From assembly GCF_016615815.1 (NCBI RefSeq), contig NZ_CP067112.1, positions 2,232,001 to 2,296,000 on the forward strand: 64,000 nucleotides of DNA, written 5' to 3'. The notes below the pieces were generated by a model. It had not been told where the DNA came from. It made no database searches and saw nothing but the letters and a program-made list of their open reading frames with translations. Both the position numbers and the translations under genes were made by a program. Positions within the stretch are counted from its first letter, which is position 1. Each line of letters opens with the position of its first letter. Positions 56,997 through 64,000 of the stretch are shown here, one piece after another. This DNA comes from Luteimonas sp. MC1572. Lineage in GTDB: Bacteria > Pseudomonadota > Gammaproteobacteria > Xanthomonadales > Xanthomonadaceae.

Positions 56997-57821
56997 TCAG
57001 TTGCTCTCGCGCGCCTTGGCGAGATCCCAGTAGCGATCCTGCTCTTCCAGCGACAGGCACTGCAAGCCGGTGCCGTCCGATGCGGCCATCGCCTCCATGC
57101 TGCGGAAGCGGCGCTCGAACTTGTGGTTGGCGCGGCGCAGCGCGGATCCGACATCGACCTTTGCGTGGCGGGCGAGATTGGCCGCGACGAACAGCAGGTC
57201 GCCGATCTCCGCTTCCAGGCGATCGCGGGCCGCGGCGTCATCCGCATCGCCCGCCACCGCGTCGAACTCGACGCGCACTTCCGCAAGCTCTTCCTCGAGC
57301 TTGGCGAACACCGGTGCCGGCCCGGGCCAATCGAAACCGACCCGCGCCGCGCGGTGCTGCAGCTTGGTTGCGCGCTGCCACTCCGGCAGGCCGCGGGCTA
57401 TGCCGGCGAGCGCCGAGGTGTCGGCATCGCCGGCGGCCGCGCGCTCGGCGCGCTTGATGGCGTCCCACTCGCGCAGCACGCCTTCGGCATCGTCCTGGCT
57501 GGCATCGCCGAACACGTGCGGGTGGCGGCGCTCCATCTTGTCGGCGATCGCGTTGGCGACGTCGCCGAAGGCGAACGCACCCTGCTCCGCCGCCATCTGC
57601 GCATGGAACACCACCTGCAGCAGCAGGTCACCGAGCTCCTCGCACAGCGCTGGCAGGTCGCCGCGGTCGATCGCGTCGGCGACCTCGTACGCCTCCTCGA
57701 TCGTGTACGGCGCGATGCTCGCGAAGTCCTGCTCCAGGTCCCACGGACAGCCGCCATCGGGATCGCGCAGCCGCGCCATGATCGCCAGCAACCGCTGCAT
57801 GGGGTCGAGTTGTCCGTTCAC
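56997..57821 (-). CDS. mazG: Nucleoside triphosphate pyrophosphohydrolase MazG
   Basis: 274 aa, two tandem MazG domains. The first has LRDPDGGCPWDLEQDFASI, YTIEEAYEVADAI and the EExxD metal site in LCEELGDLLLQVVFHAQ. The second has FAKLEEELAEVRVEFD and RLEAEIGDLLFVAANLAR. Converts NTPs to NMPs and pyrophosphate, with housekeeping and ppGpp-lowering roles. Probably co-transcribed with cysQ (21 bases) and the Mpo1-like gene. Confidence 0.96.
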   Translation of the reverse strand: MNGQLDPMQRLLAIMARLRDPDGGCPWDLEQDFASIAPYTIEEAYEVADAIDRGDLPALCEELGDLLLQVVFHAQMAAEQGAFAFGDVANAIADKMERRHPHVFGDASQDDAEGVLREWDAIKRAERAAAGDADTSALAGIARGLPEWQRATKLQHRAARVGFDWPGPAPVFAKLEEELAEVRVEFDAVAGDADDAAARDRLEAEIGDLLFVAANLARHAKVDVGSALRRANHKFERRFRSMEAMAASDGTGLQCLSLEEQDRYWDLAKARESN

Positions 57822-57842
57822 GTGTTGCTCCTGGGCACGCGC

Positions 57843-58634
57843 CTAGATCCAGTCGCGCCAGGGCAGCTGCGGATCGCCGAGCGCGATGAAGTCGCCGTTG
57901 AGCAGGGTGTCGCGCTGGTTGTAGCGGAAAGGACGGCCGCGCGGATCGAGCACGCAGCCGCCGGCGGCTTCGAGGATGGCCTGGCCTGCTGCGGTATCCC
58001 ACTCGCTGGTCGGGCCGAAGCGCGGATACGCATCCATGCCGCCTTCGGCCAGCAGGCAGAACTTCAGCGACGAGCCGAGGCCGATGGTGGCGTGTTCGCC
58101 GATGCGCGCCATCAGCGCGGCGGTGCGCGTGTCGAGGTGCGAGCGGCTGGCGGCGACCGTCAACGGCATCGTGGCCGGGCGCCGCGTCTGGATCGCGCGC
58201 TCGCCGTCGGCGTCGCAACGCCACGCGCCCACGCCAGGCGTGCCGTGCCAGAGCACGCCGGTCACCGGTGCCTGGATCACGCCGAACACCGGCACGCCGT
58301 CATCGACCAGCGCGATGTTGACGGTGAACTCGCCATTGCGCTTGATGAACTCGCGCGTGCCGTCGAGCGGATCGACCAGCCAGAACGTGCGCCAGCCGTG
58401 GCGGGTGGCCGGCGGCACCTGCGCCGACTCTTCCGACAGCACGGGAATGTCGGGCGTCAACGCGGCAAGGCCCGCGACGATGCAGCGGTGCGCGGCCATG
58501 TCGGCGGCGGTCAGCGGGCTGGCGTCGGCCTTGTGCTCGACCGCGAACTCGCCGGCGTACACCGCCATGATCGCGGCCGCGGCATCGCGCGCGACGGCCA
58601 GCACGCCGGCGCGCACGCCCTCAGCCAGCGGCAT
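57843..58634 (-). CDS. cysQ: 3'(2'),5'-bisphosphate nucleotidase CysQ
   Basis: 263 aa, inositol-monophosphatase fold. Metal-binding motifs are EHKADASPLTAADMAAH, LSEESAQ, LVDPLDGTREFIKRNGEFTVNIAL (about 87) and the second signature TSEWDTAAGQAILEAAGG (about 208). It converts PAP to AMP during sulfate assimilation. The start lies inside the last 14 bases of nudE. Confidence 0.96.
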   Translation of the reverse strand: MPLAEGVRAGVLAVARDAAAAIMAVYAGEFAVEHKADASPLTAADMAAHRCIVAGLAALTPDIPVLSEESAQVPPATRHGWRTFWLVDPLDGTREFIKRNGEFTVNIALVDDGVPVFGVIQAPVTGVLWHGTPGVGAWRCDADGERAIQTRRPATMPLTVAASRSHLDTRTAALMARIGEHATIGLGSSLKFCLLAEGGMDAYPRFGPTSEWDTAAGQAILEAAGGCVLDPRGRPFRYNQRDTLLNGDFIALGDPQLPWRDWI

Positions 58635-59175
58635 GGTGCGCCAGCCAGTCGCGGACGATGAACAGCGCGGCGATCGAGCGGCCTTCGGAGAAGTCCTCGC
58701 GCAGGATCAGCTCGTGCAGGCGGTCGAAGCGCCACGGCACGACCTCGAGCTCCTCGGGCTCGTCGCCGGGCAGGCGCTCGGGATACAGGTCGCGCGCCAG
58801 CACGAGGTGCGTCTGGTGGCTCATGTAGGTCGGCGCCAGGGTCAGCGCACGCAATACGTCGATGCGCTCCGCGCCGTAGCCGGCTTCCTCCTTGAGCTCG
58901 CGGTTGGCGGCCTCGACGGGCGTTTCACCGGCGTCGATCCGGCCCTTGACCAGGCCCAGTTCGTAGCGGTGCACGCCGGCGGCGTACTCGCGCACCAGCA
59001 GCACGGTGTCGGCGTCGAGCATCGGCACCACCACCACCGCGCCATGGCCGCGGCCATGCAGGCGCTCGTAGCGGCGGCGCTCGCCGTTGCCGAACTCGAT
59101 GTCCATGTGCTCGAGGCGGTACGGGCCGGCATCGCTCTCGGTGATGCCGTGGATGATCGGCAGCCGGCGGCTCAT
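58621..59175 (-). CDS. nudE: ADP-compound hydrolase NudE
   Basis: 184 aa. The Nudix box runs from GRIDAGETPVEAANRELKEEAGY (about 81-103), preceded by VLLVREYAAGVHRYELGLVKG. This VREY...YELGLVKG pattern and the pairing with cysQ match NudE, which hydrolyses Ap3A, ADP-ribose and NADH. ATG 59175 gives MSRRLPIIHGI; ATG 59187 adds four residues. Overlaps cysQ by 14 bases and diverges from bioA. Confidence 0.93.
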   Translation of the reverse strand: MSRRLPIIHGITESDAGPYRLEHMDIEFGNGERRRYERLHGRGHGAVVVVPMLDADTVLLVREYAAGVHRYELGLVKGRIDAGETPVEAANRELKEEAGYGAERIDVLRALTLAPTYMSHQTHLVLARDLYPERLPGDEPEELEVVPWRFDRLHELILREDFSEGRSIAALFIVRDWLAHHAAG

Positions 59176-59213
59176 CGCGACGTCCACGCGGCCGCTCGGG
59201 CGATAATGCAGCG

Positions 59214-60617
59214 ATGTCCGACATGACGATCCACGATCCCGCCATTCTAGCCGAGCCCGGCAGCTGGCGTTCCCGCGACCTGGCCGTGGTCTGGCACCCG
59301 TGCACGCAGATGAGGGAGCAGGCCGGCGAGCTGCCGATGCTCGAAGTCGCGCGCGGCGACGGCGCCTGGCTGGTCGGTCACGACGGCCGCCGCACGCTGG
59401 ACGCCGTCAGCAGCTGGTGGACCAACATCCACGGCCACGCCGAGCCGCGCATCGCCGAGGCGGTGGCGCGTCAGGCACGGACCCTCGAACACGTGATCCT
59501 CGCCGGCGCCACGCACCCGGGCGCGGTGGAGCTCGCCGAGCGCCTGCTCGCCCTGGCGCCGCGCCAGCCCGGCCGCGCGCCGCTGACCAAGGTGTTCTAT
59601 GCCGACAACGGCTCGGCCGGCGTGGAAGTCGCGCTGAAGATGGCGTTCCAGTGGTTCCGCAACCGCGGCGACGAGCCGCGGCGCACGAAGTTCGCCGCGC
59701 TGTCCAACGGGTACCACGGCGAAACGATCGGCGCGCTCTCGGTGGGCGACATCCCGCTGTACCGCCGCGTGTACGCGCCGCTGCTGCTGGAGGCGATGTT
59801 CACGCCCTCGCCCGATGCCTACCTGGCCGCTCCCGGCCAGTCTGCGGCGGCCTGCGCGGAGGATGCCGCGGACGCGCTGGCGCGCCTGTTCGACGACCAT
59901 CCGGGCGAGTTCTGCGCGTTGATCCTCGAGCCGCGCCTGCAGTGCGCCGGCGGCATGCGCATGCACGACCCGGTGTACCTGAAGCGCGCGCGCGAGCTGT
60001 GCGACGTGCACGGCGTGTTCCTGATCGCGGACGAGATCGCCACCGGCTTCGGCCGCACCGGCACCATGTTCGCCTGCGAGCAGGCCGGCATCATGCCCGA
60101 CCTGATGTGCCTGTCGAAGGGCCTGACCGGCGGCTTCCTGCCGCTGGCGGCCGTGCTCGCCACGGAGGCGATCTACGACGGCTTCCTCGACGACACGCGT
60201 GAACGTGCGTTCCTGCATTCGCACAGCTACACCGGCAATCCGCTGGCCTGCGCCGCGGCGCTGGCCTCGCTCGACATCTTCGCCAGCGACGATGTCGTCG
60301 CCCGCAACCGGGTCACGGCGGCGAAGATGGCCGCGCTCGCCGCGCCGTTCGCGTCACTGCCGCACGTCGCCGACGTCCGCCAGGCCGGCATGGTGGTGGC
60401 GTTCGAACTGGCCCGCGATGGCAACCGCGCGACACCATTCGCGGCCTCCGACAAGGTCGGCCTGCGCGCCCATCGCGAAGCCATCGAACGCGGCGTTCTG
60501 CTGCGTCCGCTCGGCGACATCCTGTACTGGATGCCGCCCTACTGCATCGATGACGACCAGTTGGCGCTGCTCGCCGAGACCACGGCCGCGGCGATCGCGG
60601 CGGGCACATGCGCCTGA
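59214..60617 (+). CDS. bioA: Adenosylmethionine-8-amino-7-oxononanoate aminotransferase
   Basis: 467 aa, class III aminotransferase. N-terminal WHPCTQM (about 28) is diagnostic of BioA. Further segments are VSSWWTNIHGHAEPRI, FYADNGSAGVEVALKM, SNGYHGETIGALSVGD, PLP-binding ADEIATGFGRTG and the Lys in MCLSKGLTGGFLPL (about 303). It makes diaminopelargonate in biotin synthesis. Other bio genes are not in the window. The end overlaps rsmE by 10 bases. Confidence 0.96.
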   Translation: MSDMTIHDPAILAEPGSWRSRDLAVVWHPCTQMREQAGELPMLEVARGDGAWLVGHDGRRTLDAVSSWWTNIHGHAEPRIAEAVARQARTLEHVILAGATHPGAVELAERLLALAPRQPGRAPLTKVFYADNGSAGVEVALKMAFQWFRNRGDEPRRTKFAALSNGYHGETIGALSVGDIPLYRRVYAPLLLEAMFTPSPDAYLAAPGQSAAACAEDAADALARLFDDHPGEFCALILEPRLQCAGGMRMHDPVYLKRARELCDVHGVFLIADEIATGFGRTGTMFACEQAGIMPDLMCLSKGLTGGFLPLAAVLATEAIYDGFLDDTRERAFLHSHSYTGNPLACAAALASLDIFASDDVVARNRVTAAKMAALAAPFASLPHVADVRQAGMVVAFELARDGNRATPFAASDKVGLRAHREAIERGVLLRPLGDILYWMPPYCIDDDQLALLAETTAAAIAAGTCA

Positions 60618-61345
60618 CCCGCGCCTGGGTCGATGCGGTGCTGGCGCCCGGCATGCGTCTGGCGCTGCCCGAGGATGCGGCGGCCCATCTGCTCCGCGCA
60701 CTGCGACTCGACGTGGGTGACAGCTGCGTGCTGTTCAACGGCGACGGCCACGACTACGACGCGCGCGTGGTCGCGGCCGGCAAGCGCGGCGGCGAGGTCG
60801 AAGTGCTGGCCGCGCGCGTGGTGGATGCCGAATCGCCGCTGCGCATCATCCTGCTGCAGGGCGTGGCGCGCGGCGAGAAGATGGACTGGATCCTGCAGAA
60901 GGCCACCGAGCTCGGCGTCGCCGGGTTCGTGCCGGTCAACAGCGAGCGCAGCGAGGTGCGGCTGGACGCCGCGCGGTCCGCAAAACGCGTGCAGCACTGG
61001 CAGGGCGTGGTGGCGTCCGCCTGTGGCCAGAGCGGCCGCGCGCGACTGCCGTCGGTGGCCGCTCCGCTCGGCCTGGCCGAGGCGATGGCGTCGCTGCCGG
61101 GAGACGCCCTGCGGGTGACGCTCGACCCGGGCGCGGTGGCCGGCATCCACGCGCTGGCGATGCCGGCGTCGGCCACGGTGGTCGTCGGCGTGGGTCCGGA
61201 GGGCGGCTGGTCGCCGCGCGACCGCGAGCAGCTGGTCGCGGCGGGGTTCAGCGGCGTGCGGTTGGGGCCGCGGATCCTGCGCACCGAAACCGCCGGCATC
61301 GCGGCGATCAGCGTGCTGCAGGCGGCGTTCGGGGACCTGCGCTAG
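60608..61345 (+). CDS. rsmE: 16S rRNA U1498 N3-methyltransferase
   Basis: 245 aa SPOUT methyltransferase with an N-terminal PUA-like domain (HLLRALRLDVGDSCVLFNGDG) and the knotted C-terminal SAM site with KMDWILQKATELGVAGFVPV, VVVGVGPEGGWSPRDREQL and VRLGPRILRTETAGIAAISVLQ. All are family markers. It starts inside the end of bioA, so it is translationally coupled. Confidence 0.96.
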   Translation: MRLTRAWVDAVLAPGMRLALPEDAAAHLLRALRLDVGDSCVLFNGDGHDYDARVVAAGKRGGEVEVLAARVVDAESPLRIILLQGVARGEKMDWILQKATELGVAGFVPVNSERSEVRLDAARSAKRVQHWQGVVASACGQSGRARLPSVAAPLGLAEAMASLPGDALRVTLDPGAVAGIHALAMPASATVVVGVGPEGGWSPRDREQLVAAGFSGVRLGPRILRTETAGIAAISVLQAAFGDLR

Positions 61346-61380
61346 GCGACGCCCGGTGTGCGGGCGCCGAAGGCATGGCG

Positions 61381-61860
61381 TCAGGCGGCCAGGGCGCCGT
61401 GGATCGCGCGCTCGACCGCGTCCACGTCGGGCAGCAGCGCCGGCTCATTGTTGAGCAGCACGCGCATGCGCACCGCGGTCGGCAGCGCCTGGTCGCCATC
61501 GCCGTCACCGGTGTCCTCCACCAGCGCGTCACGCGCCACCGTCACCAGGCGCGGGAAGCCCTGGGTCAGGAGCGCCAGGTGCGGAAGCTTGGCGTCCTCG
61601 CCCAGCGCCTTCAGCACCACGACCTTGCTGCCAAGGCCGCCGGCCTCGTCAGCCAGGCCGGACAGGCGCGAGAACGACACCAGCGGCAGTTGCCAGCCAC
61701 GCCAGCGGATGCGGCCCAGCAGCCAGTGCGGGGCACCGTCCACCGGCTCCGGTTCGGCGAAGGACAGGACCTCGGCGATCGTGGCGTTGGGCAGCAGCAG
61801 GCGCGCGCCTGCGACCTGGATCAGGACGCCGCGGATCTCGGTGCTGGCAGGGGTGTTCAT
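61381..61860 (-). CDS. CheW-like chemosensory coupling protein (ChpC-like)
   Basis: 159 aa, one CheW domain: IRGVLIQVAGARLLLPNATIAEVL (about 7-30), APHWLLGRIRWRGWQLPLVSF, then KVVVLKALGE. It is last in a chpA-chpB-chpC order known from type IV pilus chemosensory clusters, where ChpC is a second CheW-like adaptor. ATG 61860 lies 8 bases after the upstream stop; GTG 61890 would overlap that gene. It converges with rsmE. Confidence 0.85.
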   Translation of the reverse strand: MNTPASTEIRGVLIQVAGARLLLPNATIAEVLSFAEPEPVDGAPHWLLGRIRWRGWQLPLVSFSRLSGLADEAGGLGSKVVVLKALGEDAKLPHLALLTQGFPRLVTVARDALVEDTGDGDGDQALPTAVRMRVLLNNEPALLPDVDAVERAIHGALAA

Positions 61861-61868
61861 GTGGGTTC

Positions 61869-63332
61869 TCAACTTGGCCAGCGGTCGCACAGATGCTGCG
61901 CGAGGTCGGAAGGATCGGCCGACGCGGCACCACGCGCGATCAGCGCGTCGGCGGCGGCAGCGTCGTAGCAGGTCTCCGGCGACTGGGCCATCACCAGCGC
62001 ACCGTTCATCGCCAGCGCCATGGCGCGCTCTGCGCGCACCGGATCGCTGCCGCTCAGGAACAGCAGCGCACTGTCGCCTGCCGGAAGCGCTGCGACGGGA
62101 TCCCGCGCGTCGTCCTCTCCAACCGCCTCGAACACCAGGCGCGCGCGGTCGGCGACGACCACCAGCTCCGGCGGCAGGAAATAGATCGTGGCGGCCTCGG
62201 CGGCCTGGCCGGCTTCGGCGAGCGCCACCGGCAGCGGCGTCGCGCGTTCCATCTGCTTCACCAGCCGGTCGTAGCGCCCGCCGTCGAGCTGCAGGCGCAC
62301 CAGCACCGCGCGCGGGAAACCCTCGGGCAGCGTGCCGAGCAGCTGGCGCACCGCATCCGGCCCACCCAGCCCGCCTTCCACCAGCACCGCGCCGCGCAGT
62401 GTGCCGTGGCCATAGCTGTCGAACTCGGCCAGCGACAGCCCGCCGAGGCGGCTTTCCAGGGCATCGAGATCGACGGAGGGCGCGGATGGCCGGCTGGCCA
62501 GCGGCGCGTCGTCTTCGGCCAGCGACAGGCCATCGCCCAGCGCGAGCATGTCGGCCCTGCTGCTGTCGGCGCTGTCGTCGGCCTCGCCTTCACCCGCCTC
62601 GACGACATCCGCGGCTGGCGCCTGCGGGTCGACCAGGCTGAATCCGAAATCGTGATCGGCGGCCACCAGCGATGCCTGGTCGCCCGGCGCGGCTTGCGCC
62701 TGCTCCGCCAGCAGCGCGGCGAGCCCCGGGTCGTCGGCCAGCGACGCAGCGTAATCGCCGGTCGGCGCCGAAGAGGACCAGTCCATGTCTTCGGCCGACA
62801 CCAGCCCCGACAAGCCGGAGCCCGGCACGGGATCATCGAACGCGTCCGCGCGTGGCACCTCGGCGGCAAGCTCAAGCGCCGTGTCCGCCAGCGCGACCAG
62901 ATCGAGTGTGCTGCCGTCGAACTCGCGCGCCGGCAATGCACCCGGTCGGGGATGGAGGGCGTGTTCGTCCTCGGCTCCGGGCGGCAGCACGTCGTGGTGC
63001 CGGTTGAGCTTGGCGGCGAGGTGGCGGACCCAGCGCGCCGCGTCCCAGCCTTCGCGCTGCGCGGCCAGCTCGGCCTCGTCGAACACCACCACGATCGCGG
63101 GATCCATGAGCAGGGCGTCGTAGCCCTCCAGCGCGTCCTCGATCGCCGGCTCCAGCGCGACCAGCACCGCCTGCGGCGCAAGCGCCACGGCCTCGGCGGG
63201 ATCGGCCGAGACCGGATCGGCTGCCAGCGCGAGCTCCGCGCCGGCATCGGCAATCGCGGCCTCCAGGCGCACGCGCGCCTCACCGGGGCGCGCGAGCAGC
63301 AGCACGCGGATCTTGTCGCTCGCGTCAGGCAT
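61869..63332 (-). CDS. Degenerate CheB/ChpB-like protein of the pilus chemosensory operon
   Basis: 487 aa. A receiver-like N-terminus (IRVLLLARPGEARVRLEAAI, about 1-115) lacks a clear phospho-Asp. A long acidic Ala/Asp/Glu linker follows (about 115-300). The C-terminal domain aligns with CheB methylesterase: AVLVEGGLGGPDAVRQLLGTLPEGFPRAVLVRLQLDGG matches the region of GASTGG and QHMP. The catalytic Ser is replaced by Gly and the catalytic His by Leu, so methylesterase activity is not expected. The later segment AQSPETCYDAAAADALIARGA fits the family end. Overlaps chpA by 8 bases. Confidence 0.8.
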   Translation of the reverse strand: MPDASDKIRVLLLARPGEARVRLEAAIADAGAELALAADPVSADPAEAVALAPQAVLVALEPAIEDALEGYDALLMDPAIVVVFDEAELAAQREGWDAARWVRHLAAKLNRHHDVLPPGAEDEHALHPRPGALPAREFDGSTLDLVALADTALELAAEVPRADAFDDPVPGSGLSGLVSAEDMDWSSSAPTGDYAASLADDPGLAALLAEQAQAAPGDQASLVAADHDFGFSLVDPQAPAADVVEAGEGEADDSADSSRADMLALGDGLSLAEDDAPLASRPSAPSVDLDALESRLGGLSLAEFDSYGHGTLRGAVLVEGGLGGPDAVRQLLGTLPEGFPRAVLVRLQLDGGRYDRLVKQMERATPLPVALAEAGQAAEAATIYFLPPELVVVADRARLVFEAVGEDDARDPVAALPAGDSALLFLSGSDPVRAERAMALAMNGALVMAQSPETCYDAAAADALIARGAASADPSDLAQHLCDRWPS

Positions 63333-64000
63333 CTTCGCGCTTCAGCTTCAGCAGGTCGTAGACGTTGCGCACCAGCTCGTTCTCCTGGTACGGCTTGCCG
63401 AGATAGCGGTCGACACCGATCTCGAACGCGCGCTGGCGATGCTTCTCGCTGGTACGCGAGGTGATCATCACGATCGGCACATTGCGCAGGCGCGGGTCGG
63501 CCTTCATCTCGGTGGCAAGCTCGTAGCCGTCCATGCGCGGCATCTCGATGTCGAGCAGCATCAGGTCCGGCACGCGCTCGGCCATCCGCTCCAGGGCATC
63601 CAGGCCGTCCTTCGCGGTCGCGACCTCGAAGTTGTGGCGCTCCAGGATGCGGCCGGTGACCTTGCGCATGGTGATCGAGTCGTCGACCACCATCACCAGC
63701 GGTACCGGGCGCTGCTCCTGCGCGACCACCGGCTCGGCGTCGCGCGGCATCGTGACCTGGCGGCGCACCAGCGGCGCGACGTCGAGGATCACCACCACGC
63801 CGCCGTCGCCCATGATGGTGGCGCCGAAGATGCCCGGGATCGAGGCGACCTGCGGTCCCACCGGCTTCACCACGATTTCGCGGCTGCCGATGATCTGGTC
63901 CACCGCCACCGCCGCGCGCAGCTCGCCCGAGCGGACCAGCAGCACCGGCATCTGCATCTGGCCTTCGGCCTTCGCCGCGCCATGACCGACCAGTCCGCCG
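63325..64000 (-). CDS. C-terminal part of a CheA-type hybrid kinase (ChpA-like; 5' part outside window)
   Basis: The frame is open to the window edge; about 225 residues are visible. The first 80 are the end of a CheW-like regulatory domain (MPVLLVRSGELRAAVAVDQI, GIFGATIMGDGGVVVILD). After a linker follows a receiver domain with VMVVDDSITMRKVTGRIL, phospho-Asp in LMLLDIEMPRMDGYELATEM, the Thr/Ser site MITSRTSE and Lys in YLGKPYQENELV. This end matches ChpA/FrzE-like hybrid kinases controlling type IV pili. The stop overlaps the chpB-like start. Confidence 0.9.
   Translation of the reverse strand, partial: GGLVGHGAAKAEGQMQMPVLLVRSGELRAAVAVDQIIGSREIVVKPVGPQVASIPGIFGATIMGDGGVVVILDVAPLVRRQVTMPRDAEPVVAQEQRPVPLVMVVDDSITMRKVTGRILERHNFEVATAKDGLDALERMAERVPDLMLLDIEMPRMDGYELATEMKADPRLRNVPIVMITSRTSEKHRQRAFEIGVDRYLGKPYQENELVRNVYDLLKLKREDA

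Noticed and set aside
61350..61366. Small hairpin between rsmE and the CheW-like gene as a terminator
   Set aside because: Only a 6-bp stem with no T run on either strand; such structures are common by chance at this G+C.

Overview
This 64 kb window is a piece of bacterial chromosome with very high G+C (near 70% by eye) and almost no non-coding space. Gene content and order point to a gammaproteobacterium of the Xanthomonadaceae/Lysobacteraceae (Lysobacter, Luteimonas, Stenotrophomonas-like). The grounds are a secreted lysyl-endopeptidase/subtilisin cluster, ahpC-ahpF-oxyR in that order, tandem DUF1631 genes, the lptD-surA-pdxA-ksgA-apaG-apaH string, a pil-chp chemosensory end, and Xanthomonas-style MsrA and SufT proteins. 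That assignment is inference from family knowledge; no rRNA is present to prove it. I see no prophage, insertion sequence, CRISPR array, tRNA, rRNA or recognised defence system. The window is mostly core genome, and no gene-free stretch exceeds 300 bases.

Layout. 1-0.7 kb: the end of a membrane protein and a single-domain asparaginase. 0.7-6.2 kb (-): three secreted peptidases (subtilisin-like, Lys-C-like, M28 aminopeptidase), the last two translationally coupled. 6.5-12 kb: sufT, a small membrane protein, and the transhydrogenase genes pntAA / pntAb-pntB, split by an oppositely oriented ECF sigma / putative anti-sigma / DUF3106 unit. 12-17 kb (-): two DUF1631 proteins. 16.9-18.9 kb (+): a coupled nitroreductase / 5'-3' exonuclease / Nudix operon. 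19-20.8 kb (-): pip and prmC. 20.9-24.3 kb (+): the peroxide-defence unit ahpC-ahpF-oxyR, preceded by a near-ideal OxyR box. It is followed by msrA and a membrane diguanylate cyclase (-).

27.4-36.5 kb: glnS, a Cys-rich lipoprotein coupled to a deaminase, rlmM, an EF-hand protein, two UbiH-family hydroxylases (-), a BtuM-like cobalamin transporter next to cobalamin adenosyltransferase, and an HDAC-family amidohydrolase. 36.6-43.4 kb (+): lptD-surA-pdxA-ksgA-apaG-apaH. 43.4-48.3 kb (-): a four-Cys HTH regulator with a His-rich lipoprotein, then folA-thyA-lgt-terC and dgkA. 48.5-51 kb: an exported protein, a LysM/CHAP-like protein and an isoaspartyl peptidase. 51-56.6 kb (-): a MacAB-like ABC exporter behind a two-component system. 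56.7-59.2 kb (-): an Mpo1-like protein, mazG, cysQ, nudE. 59.2-61.3 kb (+): bioA-rsmE. 61.4-64 kb (-): the chpA(end)-chpB-chpC tail of a type IV pilus chemosensory operon.

The most interesting points are these: a CheB-like protein that has lost its catalytic Ser and His; a BtuM-like B12 transporter paired with the adenosyltransferase; a His-rich lipoprotein paired with a four-Cys (possibly Fe-S) regulator; an efflux adaptor carrying an internal Spy/CpxP-like helical insert; a LysM-amidase-like protein with no signal peptide; the ECF unit inside the transhydrogenase locus; and several unexplained inverted repeats and a C12 tract in promoter regions.
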